Positions 36,577 through 46,279 of a stretch of 64,000 nucleotides of DNA are shown piece by piece. The first letter of the stretch is position 1; every line of letters starts with the position of its first letter. The DNA is taken from the NCBI GenBank assembly GCA_030538185.1, contig JAUNUK010000001.1, positions 732,296 through 796,295 of the forward strand, written 5' to 3'. The stretch comes from Actinomycetaceae bacterium. Lineage in GTDB: Bacteria; Actinomycetota; Actinomycetes; Actinomycetales; Actinomycetaceae. The notes beneath the pieces were generated by a model. That model was not told the origin of the DNA and did not search any database. It saw nothing but the letters and a program-made list of their open reading frames with translations. The position numbers were made by a program, and so were the translations under genes.

Positions 36577-37299
36577 TTGGACTACCAAGAATATGAACAG
36601 GTGCGTTCGCAAGTCATGGGACGTGGCTTTGTGATTGCTATTGATGGTCCATCTGGATCCGGCAAGTCGAGCGTGTCTCGCCAGGTTGCGGCAGTATTGG
36701 ACATGGGTTACTTGGATACAGGTGCCATGTATCGTTCGGTTGCTTGGTGGTGCCAATATAAGAATGTTGATTTCTCAGATGAGTCTGCCATTGTGGCCTG
36801 TGTAAAAGACGTGGAGATCAAGGTCAATGCGGTGCCTCACGCGCCTCGTTTTTTTGTTGGAGGCATGGACGTTAAGGACGTAATCCGTCAACCTTCGATC
36901 TCGAATATTGTTTCCTCTGTTTCCACCATCCCTGCAGTGCGTGAGGTACTGATTTCTGCCCAGCGCGCCATTATTGAGGAAGCCAAAGCTAGTGGCCGTG
37001 GCATTGTGGTTGAGGGCCGTGACATTACGACCGTCGTGGCCCCTGACGCCGCTGTGCGCATCCTGCTCACAGCCTCTGAAGAGGTGCGCCTACAACGCCG
37101 CTCTTTGGACGATTGGGGTTCTCAAGGGCCAGACGCCATTGAGGCCAGCCGCGATATTGTCTTGGGCCGCGATGAAAAAGACATGACGGTCGCCAACTTT
37201 GCTGATGCCGCCCCTGGCGTAGAGCGTATTGATTCTTCAGATCTTTCCCTGCATGAAACCGTCGATGCCGTGGTGTACACCATTGGGCGCAAAGTCTGA
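36577..37299 (+). CDS. cmk: Cytidylate kinase
   Basis: This kinase of about 240 residues phosphorylates CMP and dCMP. The P-loop is GPSGSGKS (about 24-31). [27 protein letters not shown] and [10 protein letters not shown] follow. The start is uncertain. TTG at 36577 follows GGAAGGAAG at good spacing, a GTG at 36562 is also open, and the ATG at 36616 begins right at the family core. The stop overlaps the der start (TGATG). Confidence 0.9.
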   Translation: MDYQEYEQVRSQVMGRGFVIAIDGPSGSGKSSVSRQVAAVLDMGYLDTGAMYRSVAWWCQYKNVDFSDESAIVACVKDVEIKVNAVPHAPRFFVGGMDVKDVIRQPSISNIVSSVSTIPAVREVLISAQRAIIEEAKASGRGIVVEGRDITTVVAPDAAVRILLTASEEVRLQRRSLDDWGSQGPDAIEASRDIVLGRDEKDMTVANFADAAPGVERIDSSDLSLHETVDAVVYTIGRKV

Positions 37300-38774
37300 T
37301 GCTTGACTCTCTTGACGAAGAACAGCGGGCATCAGCTTTACTTGCGGGTCTTGAACTTTATGAGCTAGATGACGATGACCTTGCCCTCCTTGAAGGACGC
37401 GTAGAGGATGAGGGCGCACAGTCAAGGCGTGGGGGATTGCCCGTTTTGGCGGTTATCGGTAGGCCGAATGTCGGTAAATCGACCCTGGTTAACCGTGTCT
37501 TGGGCCGTCGTGAAGCCGTAGTTTTGGATCAGCCGGGCGTGACTCGCGACCGTGTTTCATACCCCGCAGAATGGGCCGGCACACACTTCACCATCGTGGA
37601 TACAGGTGGCTGGGAAGTTGATGTCTTGGGCCTGGATGCGTCTGTCGCAGGTCAAGCCGAAATAGCTATTGACATGGCCGATGTTGTCATGTTCGTTGTG
37701 GACGGCAGGGTAGGGGCGACCTCTACAGACGAACGCGTTGTGCAACTGCTTCGGAAGAAAGGCAAGCCCGTTATTCTGGCGGTCAATAAGATTGACTCCG
37801 AGGTTTTCGAGGCGGACGCCGCCTATCTGTGGAGCTTAGGGCTTGGGGAGCCTTATCCAGTATCTGCCTTGCACGGCCGTGGCTCTGGTGAGCTTTTGGA
37901 CCGTGTGATTGAACTCTTGCCTCAAGAATCGTCCATTGCCACGGATAAGGATCGCGATGTTCCTCATGTGGCCTTGATCGGCAGGCCAAACGTTGGCAAA
38001 TCTTCATTGCTCAACCAGCTTGCCGGCGAAAATCGCGTCGTCGTAGACGAGGTGGCAGGCACCACTCGCGACCCGGTCGACGAGGTCATTGACCTAGACG
38101 GCCAGTCCTGGGTTTTCGTTGATACTGCAGGCGTTCGCCGCCGGGTTCACCTGACGCATGGCGCAGATTTTTACGCCTCTTTGCGCACCCAACAAGCTCT
38201 AGAAAATGCGGATCTGGCCTTGGTGATCATCGATGCCTCCGTGCCGCTGACCGAACAAGATATTCGAGTCATCGGAAGTGCCATTGAGGCGGGGCGTGCT
38301 TTGGTCATAGTCAACAATAAGTGGGATTTGGTTGACGAAGAACGTCAGCATGAGCTAAAGCTTGAGTTTGAAGAGGACTTGCCTCAAGCCAAGTGGGCTT
38401 CCAGGGTAAATATTTCCGCCGCAACAGGTTGGCATACAAACCGCTTGACGAGGGCGATGCGTCAGGCTTTGGACAGTTGGCAAACCCGGATACCAACCGG
38501 CCGTTTGAACGCTTTTCTCGGTGAATTGGTGGCTGCTAATCCGCACCCTCTGCGGGGAGGCAAACAGCCAAGGATCCTTTTTGGGACCCAGGCAGCGACC
38601 TGTCCGCCTCGCTTTGTCATATTTGCGACCGGATTCCTGGATCCCGGTTACCGTCGTTTTATCGAACGCAAGCTCCGCGAAGAGTTCGGTTTCGAAGGTA
38701 GCCCCATCCAAATCTCTGTACGGGTTAGAGAAAAACGCGCCTTTGAAAAGTCCGCCCGAAAACGAGGCCGCTGA
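37299..38774 (+). CDS. der: Ribosome biogenesis GTPase Der
   Basis: This 491-residue protein is a tandem GTPase required for 50S subunit assembly. Two complete G domains are visible (GRPNVGKS at about 54-61 and 228-235, with DTGGWE/NKID and [16 protein letters not shown]). A C-terminal KH-like domain ends in a basic tail. An acidic N-terminal extension of about 45 residues is typical of actinobacteria. The ATG overlaps the cmk stop. A strong hairpin follows. Confidence 0.96.
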   Translation: MLDSLDEEQRASALLAGLELYELDDDDLALLEGRVEDEGAQSRRGGLPVLAVIGRPNVGKSTLVNRVLGRREAVVLDQPGVTRDRVSYPAEWAGTHFTIVDTGGWEVDVLGLDASVAGQAEIAIDMADVVMFVVDGRVGATSTDERVVQLLRKKGKPVILAVNKIDSEVFEADAAYLWSLGLGEPYPVSALHGRGSGELLDRVIELLPQESSIATDKDRDVPHVALIGRPNVGKSSLLNQLAGENRVVVDEVAGTTRDPVDEVIDLDGQSWVFVDTAGVRRRVHLTHGADFYASLRTQQALENADLALVIIDASVPLTEQDIRVIGSAIEAGRALVIVNNKWDLVDEERQHELKLEFEEDLPQAKWASRVNISAATGWHTNRLTRAMRQALDSWQTRIPTGRLNAFLGELVAANPHPLRGGKQPRILFGTQAATCPPRFVIFATGFLDPGYRRFIERKLREEFGFEGSPIQISVRVREKRAFEKSARKRGR

Positions 38775-38803
38775 GTGTGTTTCCTGTAGCGCGCTAAATT
38801 GTT

Positions 38804-38842
38804 GATGCTCCCTCTGTGACCTGACTGCACAGAGGGAGCATC
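38804..38842. terminator. Bidirectional terminator between der and the dehydrogenase operon
   Basis: Perfect 15-bp arms (GATGCTCCCTCTGTG and complement) with a 9-base loop lie between two convergent genes. No long T-run follows, but stem strength and position fit a shared terminator. Confidence 0.75.
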
Positions 38843-38863
38843 ATATTGGAACCGAATACGCGG

Positions 38864-40324
38864 TTATATACCGCCGATTCCGACATAGACGGTTTCTAGG
38901 TACTCCTCGATCCCTTCTGCGCCGCCCTCGCGACCCAAGCCTGATTGCTTCACGCCTCCAAATGGTGCCGCGGGGTTACTAATGACACCCGAGTTCGCAG
39001 CGATCATTCCGGACTCCAGGCGTTCTGCCATACGCATCATGCGGGCGAAATCCTGCGTAAAACAGTAGGAGATCAGGCCAAAATCACTGTCATTGGCGAG
39101 TGCGACGGCTTCGTCCTCGGTGGTGAAAGTAGTGATGGCCGCTACTGGCCCAAAGATTTCTTCGGACATGACCCTGGACGTGGCCTTGACATCCATCAAG
39201 ACGGTTGGTTGATAGAAGTAACCATCGCCTGCGGGTGCCTGACCACCGGTTACTATCTTTGCGCCGTCACTGACAGCGTCGTTGACCAAGCCGGCCACAT
39301 GGGTGCGAGCGTTTTCATCCACCAAGGGTCCAATGTCAATGCCCGCTTCATAGCCAGGCCCCACCTTTTGTGCGCTCGTTTTTTCACTCAGTGCTTTGGC
39401 AAAGTCCTCAGCAATGTCCTTGTGGACGATGAAGCGGTTCGCTGCGGTACAAGCCTGGCCGATATTGCGGAATTTGGCTGCCATGGCACCGTTGACGGCA
39501 GTTGTGATATCTGCATCCTCGAAGACGACAAAGGGGGCGTTGCCACCTAGTTCCATCGAGGTGCGCAATACATTGGTGGATGCAGCCGCCAATAAATTGC
39601 GCCCAACCTCTGTTGAGCCAGTAAACGACAACTTACGCAGGCGCCTGTCTTCCATCAGGGGACCTGTGACTTTTCCTGCGGTTGTTGTAGGAATTACGTT
39701 GATCACACCTGCTGGTACTCCGACCTCGGCCATGACTTGTGCGAATAGCAAAGTTGTCAAGGGGGTTAGGGCGGCGGGCTTGACGACGACTGTGCAACCA
39801 GCTGCCATTGCCGGGGCGACTTTGCGGGTTGCCATGGCAAGGGGGAAATTCCAGGGTGTAATCAGGAGGCTTGGACCCACGGGTCGTTTGGTCACCAGGA
39901 TCCTGTTCACACCATCTGGTGCTTTCCCGTATCCGCCACGAAGCTGGCATGCCTGTTCACTAAACCAACGCAAGAATTCTGCACCGTAGTTGACTTCTCC
40001 GCGAGCCTCTCCGAGGGCCTTCCCCATTTCTAAGCTCATGAGCAATGCGAAATCGTCAGCGCGGGCCATGACGGCTTCAAAGCCTTTACGCAATAGCTCT
40101 GCACGCTGTCTCGGTGGGGTTGCAGCCCAGGAATCTTGCGCCCTGTGTGCCGCGTCTAGTGCAGCCATGCCATCTTCTGGCGTAGCGTCAGCCACGGTGG
40201 TCAAAGTTTGCCCTGTGGCGGGGTTGATGACATCAAACCTGCCGCCTCCTGTGGCTTCGCGCCACTGCCCGTCGATAAAAAGCCCTGTGGGCAGGGAGCG
40301 AACTAGTTCGTTAATATCTTGCAT
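38864..40324 (-). CDS. Aldehyde dehydrogenase, succinate-semialdehyde dehydrogenase type
   Basis: This 486-residue NAD(P)-dependent aldehyde dehydrogenase has catalytic Cys292 in NIGQACTAANRF, general base Glu258 in MELGGNAPF, and the cofactor lysine in TVVVKPA. It most resembles GabD-like enzymes, but the natural aldehyde is unknown. It is the last gene of an operon with a zinc alcohol dehydrogenase (stop and start overlap as TAATG, with GAGGAGG upstream). It therefore probably oxidises the aldehyde that the partner makes. Confidence 0.9.
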   Translation of the reverse strand: MQDINELVRSLPTGLFIDGQWREATGGGRFDVINPATGQTLTTVADATPEDGMAALDAAHRAQDSWAATPPRQRAELLRKGFEAVMARADDFALLMSLEMGKALGEARGEVNYGAEFLRWFSEQACQLRGGYGKAPDGVNRILVTKRPVGPSLLITPWNFPLAMATRKVAPAMAAGCTVVVKPAALTPLTTLLFAQVMAEVGVPAGVINVIPTTTAGKVTGPLMEDRRLRKLSFTGSTEVGRNLLAAASTNVLRTSMELGGNAPFVVFEDADITTAVNGAMAAKFRNIGQACTAANRFIVHKDIAEDFAKALSEKTSAQKVGPGYEAGIDIGPLVDENARTHVAGLVNDAVSDGAKIVTGGQAPAGDGYFYQPTVLMDVKATSRVMSEEIFGPVAAITTFTTEDEAVALANDSDFGLISYCFTQDFARMMRMAERLESGMIAANSGVISNPAAPFGGVKQSGLGREGGAEGIEEYLETVYVGIGGI

Positions 40325-41436
40325 TATGCCTCCTCAAACATAATGACCTGACGGATCGCCTTGCCGGCTGCCAGTTCGTCCATAGCTTCGTTGATCTGAT
40401 CTAAAGTGATTTTCCTAGAAATTAGCGCCTCTACCGGGAGTTTCCCATCACGCCACAGTTGTGCGTAGGTGGGGATGTCCCTGCTGGGGACCGCAGATCC
40501 CAGGTATGAACCCACGATGGTTCTGGCCTCAGCCGTAATACCCAGTGGCTTGATTGTAGCCTCGGCGCTTGGAGCAGGAAGCCCAACGGTGACCGTTGTT
40601 CCTCCGACGCCCGTGATTTCAACAGCAGTAGAAAACGCGCGTGCATTGCCTGCGGCTTCTACGACAATAGGTGCCTTGAATCCTGATTCCACAGCCTCAG
40701 CAGGAGTCATGACCTGTGTCGCTCCCAAGGATTTAGCGTATTCGAGTTTTTCAGGCACATTGTCGATCCCTACAACAGGACCATTTTCTAAGGAAATTGC
40801 TGTAATCAAGGCAGCCACTCCAACTCCGCCCAGGCCTACCACAGCGACGGTATCGCCTTTTTTCGGACGTCCGGCGTTAAGTACTGCACCGCCTCCGGTC
40901 AAGACTGCACAGCCTAAAACTGCAGCTATCTCAGGTGGGATGTCATCATCGACTGCCACGGCGCTGCGTTTGTTCACAACCGCATGGGTGGCGAAGCCAG
41001 AAACGCCGAGATGGTGATAGACATCGCCATCTTCTCGATGCAGCAGGGTGCGTTCCCCCATGAGGACGCCGGCGTTATTGGCAACCGAACCAGGTGTACA
41101 CGGAAGGCGCCCGTCTGTAAGGCACCCAGCGCATTCGCCGCAGCGCGGAAGGAAGGCCATAACGACCCGTTGGCCGATTTTGAACTCTTCGGCCCCTGGA
41201 CCGACTTGTTCCACACGCCCTGCAGCCTCGTGGCCCAAAAGCATGGGAGTGGGGCGCACCCGGTTGCCATCGACGACCGAAAGGTCAGAGTGACAGATTC
41301 CTGCCGCCTCAATACGGATCAGTAGTTCGTCAGGCCCCGGCGGGTCAAGCTCCACCTCACAAACCGAGATGGGCTTGCTTTGAGCAAAGGGTTGTTGACG
41401 GCCGATTTCTTCTAGTACAGCTCCTGTAATTTTCAT
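40324..41436 (-). CDS. Zinc-dependent alcohol dehydrogenase (medium chain)
   Basis: This 370-residue MDR-family enzyme has catalytic-zinc ligands Cys48 and His69-Glu70 (ICHSD, LGHEAAG). A structural-zinc lobe contains four cysteines (99, 102, 105, 113). The Rossmann motif is AVVGLGGVGVAA. It resembles class III-like actinobacterial alcohol dehydrogenases; the substrate is unknown. It overlaps the FmdB-like gene upstream by four bases and the aldehyde dehydrogenase downstream by one, so a tight alcohol > aldehyde > acid pathway is likely. Confidence 0.92.
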   Translation of the reverse strand: MKITGAVLEEIGRQQPFAQSKPISVCEVELDPPGPDELLIRIEAAGICHSDLSVVDGNRVRPTPMLLGHEAAGRVEQVGPGAEEFKIGQRVVMAFLPRCGECAGCLTDGRLPCTPGSVANNAGVLMGERTLLHREDGDVYHHLGVSGFATHAVVNKRSAVAVDDDIPPEIAAVLGCAVLTGGGAVLNAGRPKKGDTVAVVGLGGVGVAALITAISLENGPVVGIDNVPEKLEYAKSLGATQVMTPAEAVESGFKAPIVVEAAGNARAFSTAVEITGVGGTTVTVGLPAPSAEATIKPLGITAEARTIVGSYLGSAVPSRDIPTYAQLWRDGKLPVEALISRKITLDQINEAMDELAAGKAIRQVIMFEEA

Positions 41437-41849
41437 GGTGTTCCTTGTAGGGCGCTGTGGGAGGATGATTCGGCAACGGCTGCCTTGACCGAGGCCTCTA
41501 TGTCATCACCCGCACGCAGTGGACGGTTTTCAAAAATTCCTTCATGGGCTAAGACGGGACGGCGATCTCCGGCTAGTTCTGGATACTTTTCCTCAAGCTT
41601 TTCTCTGCGTTCTGCTACGCCTTGGAAATGCCGGATAGTTTCGTGATCCCCGTAGCCCAAGGCTTTCCAGGACTTCGGCATTTCTTCTCGGCTCATTCCT
41701 GCAGAAGCCCTCCCAAGGAGGCTGCCGCGAGAAGGCATGCGCTGGGTTGTCTGCCCGCACTTGACACACGCCGGGTTGGGCGCAGACATCCCGGATACGA
41801 AGGACTCAAACTGATGCGAACTGGCGCAAAGGTACCGGTACAAGATCAT
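41433..41849 (-). CDS. FmdB-like zinc-ribbon protein
   Basis: This 138-residue protein begins [17 protein letters not shown], the FmdB start, and has a second knuckle CVKCGQ. The first knuckle has lost its second cysteine (CASS in place of CxxC), so zinc may be held differently or not at all. The remaining ~90 residues are charged and not recognised. Family members often sit beside amide or alcohol-oxidation genes and are called regulators without firm proof. It overlaps both neighbours by four bases, so it belongs firmly to this operon. Confidence 0.72.
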   Translation of the reverse strand: MILYRYLCASSHQFESFVSGMSAPNPACVKCGQTTQRMPSRGSLLGRASAGMSREEMPKSWKALGYGDHETIRHFQGVAERREKLEEKYPELAGDRRPVLAHEGIFENRPLRAGDDIEASVKAAVAESSSHSALQGTP

Positions 41850-42661
41850 GAGTAGTACCCGTCAGGTGCGTAGCGGAGCTCTTTGGCCTGTTCGGCATCG
41901 TGCCCAAAGATCACCTGTGCATCGGTTTTCAACGCGATGGCGCGAAGCTTTTCAACTGACTCCAACCATTTGAGGTTATCCCAGACGATTGCCGCTCCCA
42001 CTGCTGGTGGGCCCCAGGAGTCCGATAGGTACACTGCGTCTGAGGTAAAGATCTTTGTGCCTTCATTGGGCAGGTCGACTCGCAGCGACATGGTGCCCCA
42101 GGTGTGACCAGGTGTTTCGATGACGGAAACTCCAGGAAGAATCTCTACGTCCCCGCTGACAGCCTCAATGGTCAAGTCTGAATAGTCAGAGACGATGTGT
42201 GCACCGGCAGAGTATCCCTGGATTGCCCTTGCGCCAGCTATCTCTTTGTCATTAGCAATGATCTTCGTCTTGCCATTGTTGAATAGTGAAGCATTGGCTG
42301 CGTGATCAAAGTGCAGGTGGCTTAATACCAAGATGTCAATGTCACTGGGTTCAAGTTCCAAGCTGGCTAGCGCCGTGTCCAAATATCCTGGACCATCAAT
42401 TGGCTCTTTGACTGGGAAGAAATCGTGGAATCCAGTGGGTTCCCAACGGGTTTCCCAATCCCTAGGGACGCCTGTGTCCCAGAGGATCCTTCCCTCAGGA
42501 TGTTCTATGAGAACTGCGTGTGTGGGGCATTCTCCCCATACAACAGGATCGTTCTTGTGGTGACGATCTCGGATAGTTCTGCCACCTTTAAGTAGCAGCC
42601 AAGTCAGGTCGGTTTCCATGACCCCCGTAGACAGAACATGTGCCTTCATTTCAGTGACCAT
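41846..42661 (-). CDS. Metallo-beta-lactamase-fold hydrolase, lactonase-like
   Basis: This 271-residue protein has the dinuclear-metal motif SHLHFDH (His115, His117, Asp119, His120), His186 in TPGHTWG, an Asp in TSDAVYL and a His in FGHDAEQ. This pattern and length match N-acyl-homoserine-lactone lactonases of the AttM/AiiB type, but other lactones or thioesters are possible. The ATG at 42661 follows AGGAG. It is first in the operon with FmdB-like, alcohol and aldehyde dehydrogenase genes. One reading is lactone opening followed by oxidation of the hydroxy acid, as in gamma-butyrolactone catabolism. Confidence 0.88.
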   Translation of the reverse strand: MVTEMKAHVLSTGVMETDLTWLLLKGGRTIRDRHHKNDPVVWGECPTHAVLIEHPEGRILWDTGVPRDWETRWEPTGFHDFFPVKEPIDGPGYLDTALASLELEPSDIDILVLSHLHFDHAANASLFNNGKTKIIANDKEIAGARAIQGYSAGAHIVSDYSDLTIEAVSGDVEILPGVSVIETPGHTWGTMSLRVDLPNEGTKIFTSDAVYLSDSWGPPAVGAAIVWDNLKWLESVEKLRAIALKTDAQVIFGHDAEQAKELRYAPDGYYS

Positions 42662-42682
42662 TTGAGTTCTCCTTTGAAACTG

Positions 42683-42703
42683 AGTTCAGCCGAATGTTGA
42701 ACT
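42683..42703. promoter_or_regulatory. Inverted repeat between the divergent operon and its regulator
   Basis: Arms AGTTCA / TGAACT with a 9-base spacer lie in the 111-bp gap between the lactonase-like gene and the PucR-type regulator. It is a candidate site for that regulator. Confidence 0.45.
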
Positions 42704-42772
42704 TAACTCCAAACTAGTACACGGTGGCCTTAAGTCCTATGTAGAATCGAGCCATAAGTGTTAGGAGACTAT

Positions 42773-44476
42773 GTGTCACAAGTACAGCCAACCCTAAAAG
42801 CTTTGCCAGTTCCCACGGATTCACAAGTTTTGGCTGCCTTGTCAGCGTGTTTGACGGATTTGGCTGCACTTAGGGACAGGCGGCTGGTCATCCAAGCCAT
42901 CGTGAAACGCACCCGGGCCTTATGCGGAGCCGACCTCGCCTATGTGTCGTTAAATGATCTTGCGGCGGGGGAGACCTACATCAAATTCACTGACGGGGTG
43001 CGCACCCAGGCCTATGAAACCTTGCGTATGCCTTTGGGGGCAGGCGTTTTAGGGGCAGTTGCCTCGGGTGGTGAGACCGTGCAAACCCAAGGTTATGTGG
43101 GGGATCCAGAGCTGAATCACCTGCAGCGCATCGACGACATTGTTGCAGGTGAAGGGGTCCACAGCATTATGGGTACTCCCATGCGCGTGGGTGGCAGAGT
43201 AATTGGAGCACTAATGCTTGCGCACCGAAGCCCGGTTCGCTTTGCCAAAGAAACTATTCGAGCCATGAATTTACTGGGACAGCACGCTGCAATTGCTCTT
43301 GAACACACAAGGCTGCACACCGAGGTGATGGAACTTGCCAACACGACTGAAGCGCGCGAACTTAAAGAGTTACTGTCTATTGATGACAGGCTTTTGGGTG
43401 CTCTGAGTTTTGATGAAGGATTAGAGGCAATCACGGCTGTGTTGACAGAAGCGACCAGTTTAGATGCGTTTATTTGTAGCCCTTCGGGTCAGTGGTTGGC
43501 GGGAAAAGAATTGCCCCAGGGTTTGAATGTCGGCGATGAAAATGTCGATGCCTTTATTACTTCCAGCTTCCATGGCGCCAATGCCACGGTTCACCAATTC
43601 AACGGCAGTGATGTGGCGATTTCAGCGGTGGCCGCGCGTGGTGAACACTTGGGTACGATAATCCTTTTTGGTGGTTCCGTCTCGCCTCCACATTTACGGG
43701 TTTTGGAACGGGCCGCAGTTTACGTGAGCACCCTTTTGTCCTTTGAGCGCAGCTTGGCAGAGGCAGGTCTGCGTGAGCAGGGGGTTCTTTTTGATGATCT
43801 GTTGGTCGGTGAAACGGTTTCCAGTTTTGCCTCAAGGCTCTCAGCTTTCGGGTTAACAAGGCCTTCGTCTTGTCACGTTTCAATATTTCGGCTTCGCCCA
43901 GAACACAGGTATCAAGCAATTGAGGTTATCCGACAGGCTTTCGGCGACAGGGCCATCGTCACCCAACACGGGGGAGAAATTTGTTTCCTTGCCGAGGGCG
44001 ATCCACAACTTGCTCATGAGGCTTTGAGGCGAGTCAATATTGTCAGCAATGTGGGCGTTGTCGATATTGCTGAACACTGGTCGGAAGTTCCGGCTGCTCA
44101 CCAGCGTGCTCACCAAATAGTGTCGGCATTGAATACCCTTGGACGCTTTGATACCTTGGCACGTCTACCAGATCTGGGCTTGGCAGGTTTATTAATTTCC
44201 GGTGTGGATACAAGTCTTGTCTCTCAGTTGATTACCCGCCACCTGGGTCCGCTGATCGAGTACGACACCACCCGCGGCACAGACCTGCGACACACAGCCT
44301 TGGTGTTCCTAGAAACGGCATCTATGTCTGAGTGCGCAGAGGTCCTGCACCTGCACCCCAACACCGTGCGCCAACGTATAGAACGCATCGATTCCTTGCT
44401 AGGCCCCTGGCGTGAAGGCCCCAAACGAGCCGACTACCACCTAATCCTCCGCCTAGCCCAACTGGCAAAGCTTTAG
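42773..44476 (+). CDS. GAF domain / PucR (CdaR) family transcriptional regulator
   Basis: This regulator of about 567 residues has an N-terminal GAF-type sensor domain (about 40-185), a central linker/second sensor-like region (about 200-400) and a C-terminal PucR HTH (MSECAEVLHLHPNTVRQRIER). Family members activate or repress adjacent catabolic genes in response to metabolites. The GTG at 42773 sits six bases after AGGAG; a GTG at 42758 would add five residues. It is divergent from the lactonase-dehydrogenase operon and very probably controls it. Confidence 0.87.
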   Translation: MSQVQPTLKALPVPTDSQVLAALSACLTDLAALRDRRLVIQAIVKRTRALCGADLAYVSLNDLAAGETYIKFTDGVRTQAYETLRMPLGAGVLGAVASGGETVQTQGYVGDPELNHLQRIDDIVAGEGVHSIMGTPMRVGGRVIGALMLAHRSPVRFAKETIRAMNLLGQHAAIALEHTRLHTEVMELANTTEARELKELLSIDDRLLGALSFDEGLEAITAVLTEATSLDAFICSPSGQWLAGKELPQGLNVGDENVDAFITSSFHGANATVHQFNGSDVAISAVAARGEHLGTIILFGGSVSPPHLRVLERAAVYVSTLLSFERSLAEAGLREQGVLFDDLLVGETVSSFASRLSAFGLTRPSSCHVSIFRLRPEHRYQAIEVIRQAFGDRAIVTQHGGEICFLAEGDPQLAHEALRRVNIVSNVGVVDIAEHWSEVPAAHQRAHQIVSALNTLGRFDTLARLPDLGLAGLLISGVDTSLVSQLITRHLGPLIEYDTTRGTDLRHTALVFLETASMSECAEVLHLHPNTVRQRIERIDSLLGPWREGPKRADYHLILRLAQLAKL

Positions 44477-44573
44477 ATAAAGCATGTCATTGACTTCGAT
44501 CATGTAGTGCCGCGAGGGCAGACATCTACGCGCAGTTTCAACGTCGGGCTCTGCCCAGATGTTTTGGAACTAG

Positions 44574-44604
44574 AAATACCCGAAACCGCGGTTTCGGGTA
44601 TTTT
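44574..44604. terminator. Bidirectional terminator between the PucR gene and tRNA-Pro
   Basis: This is a perfect 30-bp palindrome with 15-bp arms (AAATACCCGAAACCG and complement) ending in T-runs on both strands. It can stop the regulator message on the plus strand and the tRNA on the minus strand. Confidence 0.85.
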
Positions 44605-44647
44605 GCGAGTGGCGTGCGACGGATTATCGCCGCGCAATTAAACGCTG

Positions 44648-44721
<74 letters not shown>

Positions 44722-44932
44722 AAGTCCCTTTGGGGGGCCTGTCGGCCTCAAACGGACTAAGTTAGGTTACCTCAGCTTCGAAGTTCAGGCTAATCGACCT
44801 CACATAAGGATTGTGTGAGCTTTCTCATGTGCAAAAGATAGGGATCTGAAACAAATGTGAAGATTTCCTTAAAGTTTTCTGCGAATTACCGATATACTAG
44901 GTGTGGAAATCCGGAGCATGGAGGTCTCCTAA

Positions 44933-45991
44933 ATGAAAAAGTCGACTAAGTTCACCGCAGCAGGCTTAGGATTGCTATTGGCGGCGGTTCTCGGGTACTT
45001 GCCCTCAATTGCTAGTACAAACACTGGTGGCGATTCTGTAGCCAGCCCGTTGGAGGCCGTTACCGTTGAGCCTACTACTGAAAACGAAGTTCTTGCAGGT
45101 TCTGAGGAACCGGTTACGAATCCTCAGGAATCCGCCAATGACGGCGTTTCTGAGCAACCTGTGAGCACGGTCAGCGACTCTCCGACCCTTTCTGAAGACT
45201 CCAGGCCAGTTTCCAGTGAAACCTCAGAGACCACTCCTGCACCAACTGACACACCAAATTCCGAGACTCCAGCAGAAAATGCGCCGTCGGAAGGTGCACA
45301 AGAAGGCTCAACGCCAGGAACTCCAGAAGACACAGAGGCAAGCGAAGAACCTACACAAGGTGAGGTTACTCCTACACAAGAGCCCAAAACTGAGCCTGCC
45401 GACCAGACCGAAACACCCAAGGAACCAGTCCTTCCTACGGTTCCCAAAGCTCTGGCCGACACGGTCGTCTATGTCGCACCTACCCCAGTCGTTGAGACCA
45501 CATCTTTCGGGGTTTATGCCCCCGAATACACTGCTGAACTTTTGACCGAGACCCACGGAACTAGTGGCAGCGCCTCTGTGCCCCAAGGTTCTTCAGAACC
45601 TGCGGTGATCGCTTTGGAAACCCAGGGAACCTCAACCGCACAGGGCTCATCTTTCGTCTTGTGGTTTGAACTTCCTCCTGCACTTGCAGGCCCCGCGGAT
45701 CAAAGCGGCGGTCCCAAACTGGGCGCGGCCCAATCGATTGAGGTCGAAGGCAGCGATCAACTAGCAGCAGTAACCAGAGTGACAGACGCTGGACAGATGA
45801 CTATCGTCCAGGACGCAAACACGTCAACCTATGCGAATGCAGCAAAGGCAACGGTTAAGACCGTCCCGGCCTTGGCTCGCACGGGTTCTGTTGCAACCTA
45901 TGTGGCTGTGGGGGCAACGATAACCCTCCTTGCCGGCCTCGGACTGCTGTTGGCCTCACTCGTTATACGGAAGAAACAAGATAACCAGTAA
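44933..45991 (+). CDS. Cell-wall-anchored surface protein with LAxTG sorting signal
   Basis: This 352-residue protein has a signal peptide (MKKSTKFTAAGLG, hydrophobic core to about 28). A long Thr/Ser/Glu/Pro-rich stalk (about 30-165) follows, then a moderately ordered region (about 165-300). The C-terminal sorting signal LARTG (314-318) is followed by a hydrophobic helix and RKKQDNQ. The A at position two fits the LAxTG pattern used by class E sortases of actinobacteria. No adhesin domain is recognised; the stalk may simply display the 165-300 region. A GGAGGT ribosome site precedes the ATG. It lies between an intact tRNA-Pro and an inverted decayed copy. Confidence 0.85.
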   Translation: MKKSTKFTAAGLGLLLAAVLGYLPSIASTNTGGDSVASPLEAVTVEPTTENEVLAGSEEPVTNPQESANDGVSEQPVSTVSDSPTLSEDSRPVSSETSETTPAPTDTPNSETPAENAPSEGAQEGSTPGTPEDTEASEEPTQGEVTPTQEPKTEPADQTETPKEPVLPTVPKALADTVVYVAPTPVVETTSFGVYAPEYTAELLTETHGTSGSASVPQGSSEPAVIALETQGTSTAQGSSFVLWFELPPALAGPADQSGGPKLGAAQSIEVEGSDQLAAVTRVTDAGQMTIVQDANTSTYANAAKATVKTVPALARTGSVATYVAVGATITLLAGLGLLLASLVIRKKQDNQ

Positions 45992-45997
45992 GTTCTT

Positions 45998-46071
45998 CTG
46001 GATGCGGCGCAGCTTGGCAGCACATTTGACTGGGGGACAAGGGGCCGCCTTTTCAAATCCTGTCATTCCGA
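45998..46071 (+). pseudogene. Decayed tRNA-Pro, left attachment site of the island
   Basis: This 74-base plus-strand sequence matches the intact tRNA-Pro at 64 of 74 positions by eye, with identical length and an intact CTGGGGG anticodon loop. Changes break the acceptor stem (second pair), the anticodon stem and three of five T-stem pairs (AGG to CTT), so it is unlikely to function. Its 3' half (from about 46026) is the left copy of the att sequence. Confidence 0.88.
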
Positions 46072-46073
46072 CG

Positions 46074-46108
46074 AAAAAACCCTGGTAAGAGTAGGATTTT
46101 CACCAGGG
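46074..46108 (-). terminator. Rho-independent terminator downstream of the integrase remnant
   Basis: On the minus strand CCCTGGT / ACCAGGG forms a perfect 7-bp stem with a 15-base loop, followed by TTTTTT. It closes minus-strand transcription at the left end of the island. Confidence 0.75.
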
Positions 46109-46224
46109 CTTCGTCATGTTCTGGACGGGTTTTTGTTGGTCCTCCTCTGCACCCCTGCCCCCCCTCGAGAGGGTCTGCCTGTGGACGAAGATCTCTGCTC
46201 AGCCCTGTCTTCTGTGGATATGGA

Positions 46225-46243
46225 GACCAAAAGGGGACCAGAA
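46225..46243 (+). repeat. 19-bp island end repeat, left copy
   Basis: GACCAAAAGGGGACCAGAA occurs here, about 150 bp inside the left att site, and identically at 51138-51156. The placement suggests integrase arm-type binding sites. Confidence 0.8.
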
Positions 46244-46279
46244 CGATTCCGCTGCCCACGCTGGGGACCTGTCAAGGCG

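Noticed and set aside
45998-46071. Second functional tRNA-Pro
   Set aside because: Mismatches in the acceptor, anticodon and T stems make a working tRNA unlikely; it is treated as a decayed att site.
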